The translations under genes were made by a program, and so were the position numbers. Below the pieces are notes generated by a model, which was not told the DNA's origin, made no database searches, and was given only the letters and a program-made list of their open reading frames with translations. Below, in pieces: positions 63,788 through 64,000 of a stretch of 64,000 nucleotides of DNA (position 1 is the first letter of the stretch; each line of letters starts with the position of its first letter). Location: contig NZ_JAGMUL010000120.1 of NCBI RefSeq assembly GCF_019049285.1, positions 224,227 to 288,226 of the forward strand, read 5' to 3'. Source of the stretch: Streptomyces sp. AC550_RSS872. GTDB lineage: Bacteria > Actinomycetota > Actinomycetes > Streptomycetales > Streptomycetaceae.

Positions 63788-64000
63788 TCAGGGGCGGCGT
63801 GACGGCTTCCGGCGTGAGGTGCGGCGGTGGAGCTGGATCGCGAGGGGCGCGGCGGTGAAGACGGAGGAGCAGGTGCCGACCGCGATGCCGACGAGCAGGG
63901 CGACGGCGAAGTCGGTGAACGAGGAGCCGCCCAGCACGGCGAGGGCGGTGAGGGCGGTGAGGGCGGTGAGGGCGGTGAGGGCGGTGAGGGCGGTGAGGGC
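63788..64000 (-). CDS. SecF/MMPL-type membrane protein, C-terminal part only
   Basis: C-terminal end of a SecF- or MMPL-type protein (RND superfamily), truncated at the right edge. The end reads SSFTDFAVALLVGIAVGTCSSVFTAAPLAIQL followed by a basic tail (RRTSRRKPSRRP). The VGTxSSxFxAxPL motif is diagnostic for SecF. Upstream of GGSSF, where a normal protein has one TM helix (about ...TTLLAVLAL), there is instead a run of ALT repeats (at least six 9-bp units) to the edge. It could be SecF or a SecDF-like fusion; the rest is outside. Confidence 0.75.
   Translation of the reverse strand, partial: ALTALTALTALTALTALTALAVLGGSSFTDFAVALLVGIAVGTCSSVFTAAPLAIQLHRRTSRRKPSRRP
63941..64000 (-). repeat. 9-bp tandem repeat in frame, encodes Ala-Leu-Thr
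   Basis: Perfect GAGGGCGGT units on the plus strand from 63941 to the edge (six full copies plus a partial). On the minus strand it reads GCCCTCACC, giving ALTALTALT in the reading frame of the SecF-like gene. The true copy number is unknown because the window ends inside it. Confidence 0.95.

Overview
The window is very GC-rich, uses GTG and TTG starts freely, has tightly overlapping ATGA/GTGA gene junctions, and carries a c-di-AMP-type riboswitch before an NlpC/P60 gene, an ATP-grasp RiPP pair, a CYP157-like P450 and a modular polyketide synthase. All of this points to a chromosome of Streptomyces or a close relative. I saw no tRNA, rRNA, CRISPR array, insertion sequence or integrase.

Layout. 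(1) 1-23148, minus strand: an extracellular contractile injection system (eCIS), read from the sheath gene toward the baseplate and running off the left edge. The order is sheath, tube, gp51-like Zn-ribbon protein, small Pro/Arg-rich protein, DUF4255 cap, AAA+ ATPase, 109-aa protein, a 2333-aa DUF4157 (eCIS-core) giant protein, a HEAT-like protein, tube adaptor, LysM-like protein, gpD hub, gpV spike, PAAR tip, gp25 and two large baseplate proteins. The end of the giant gene and the HEAT-like gene look like a toxin/immunity cassette of lower GC placed inside the operon. (2) 23.7-28.0 kb: an SDR enzyme; a c-di-AMP riboswitch followed by a secreted NlpC/P60 protein that lacks the catalytic Cys; then a decayed inositol-catabolism locus (iolG and isomerase remnants). 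(3) 28.0-35.0 kb, minus: a graspetide pair (tgmA precursor, tgmB ATP-grasp ligase) with a palindrome in its promoter, an MFS exporter, a P450 without the ExxR motif, a BBE-type flavoenzyme and an ankyrin protein. (4) 35.0-38.2 kb, plus: a cobalamin riboswitch and a permease/ATPase/binding-lipoprotein ABC importer. (5) 38.1-41.1 kb, minus: a PvcA/DIT1-type isonitrile synthase, a second P450 and wreckage of an MFS gene. (6) 41.1-45.2 kb, minus: an ECF sigma factor, a second FecCD-type ABC importer and a terminal 74-aa Cys-rich protein. (7) 45.4-49.5 kb, minus: copper homeostasis (His/Met-rich membrane protein, PCu(A)C chaperone, CopA ATPase, small Met/His-tailed membrane protein). (8) 49.5-54.0 kb: DUF998 protein, two paralogous small proteins, a PP2C phosphatase and a stand-alone LuxR-type HTH. 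(9) 54.2-58.9 kb: a single-protein KS-AT-ACP-aminoketone synthase. (10) 59-64 kb: phosphoglucomutase, a methyltransferase with an in-frame repeat at its N-terminus, a secreted S1 protease, a SufR-like regulator divergent from a DoxX-like gene, and the 3' end of a SecF/MMPL-type gene containing a 9-bp tandem repeat.

How they may work together: region 1 builds one contractile nanomachine with its own cargo. Regions 5-7 could form a metal-acquisition neighbourhood (isonitrile metallophore, ABC uptake, copper handling), but that link is inferred from proximity only. The PKS in region 9 has no obvious tailoring partners in the window. Most strand-opposite long reading frames are shadows of the GC-rich true genes.
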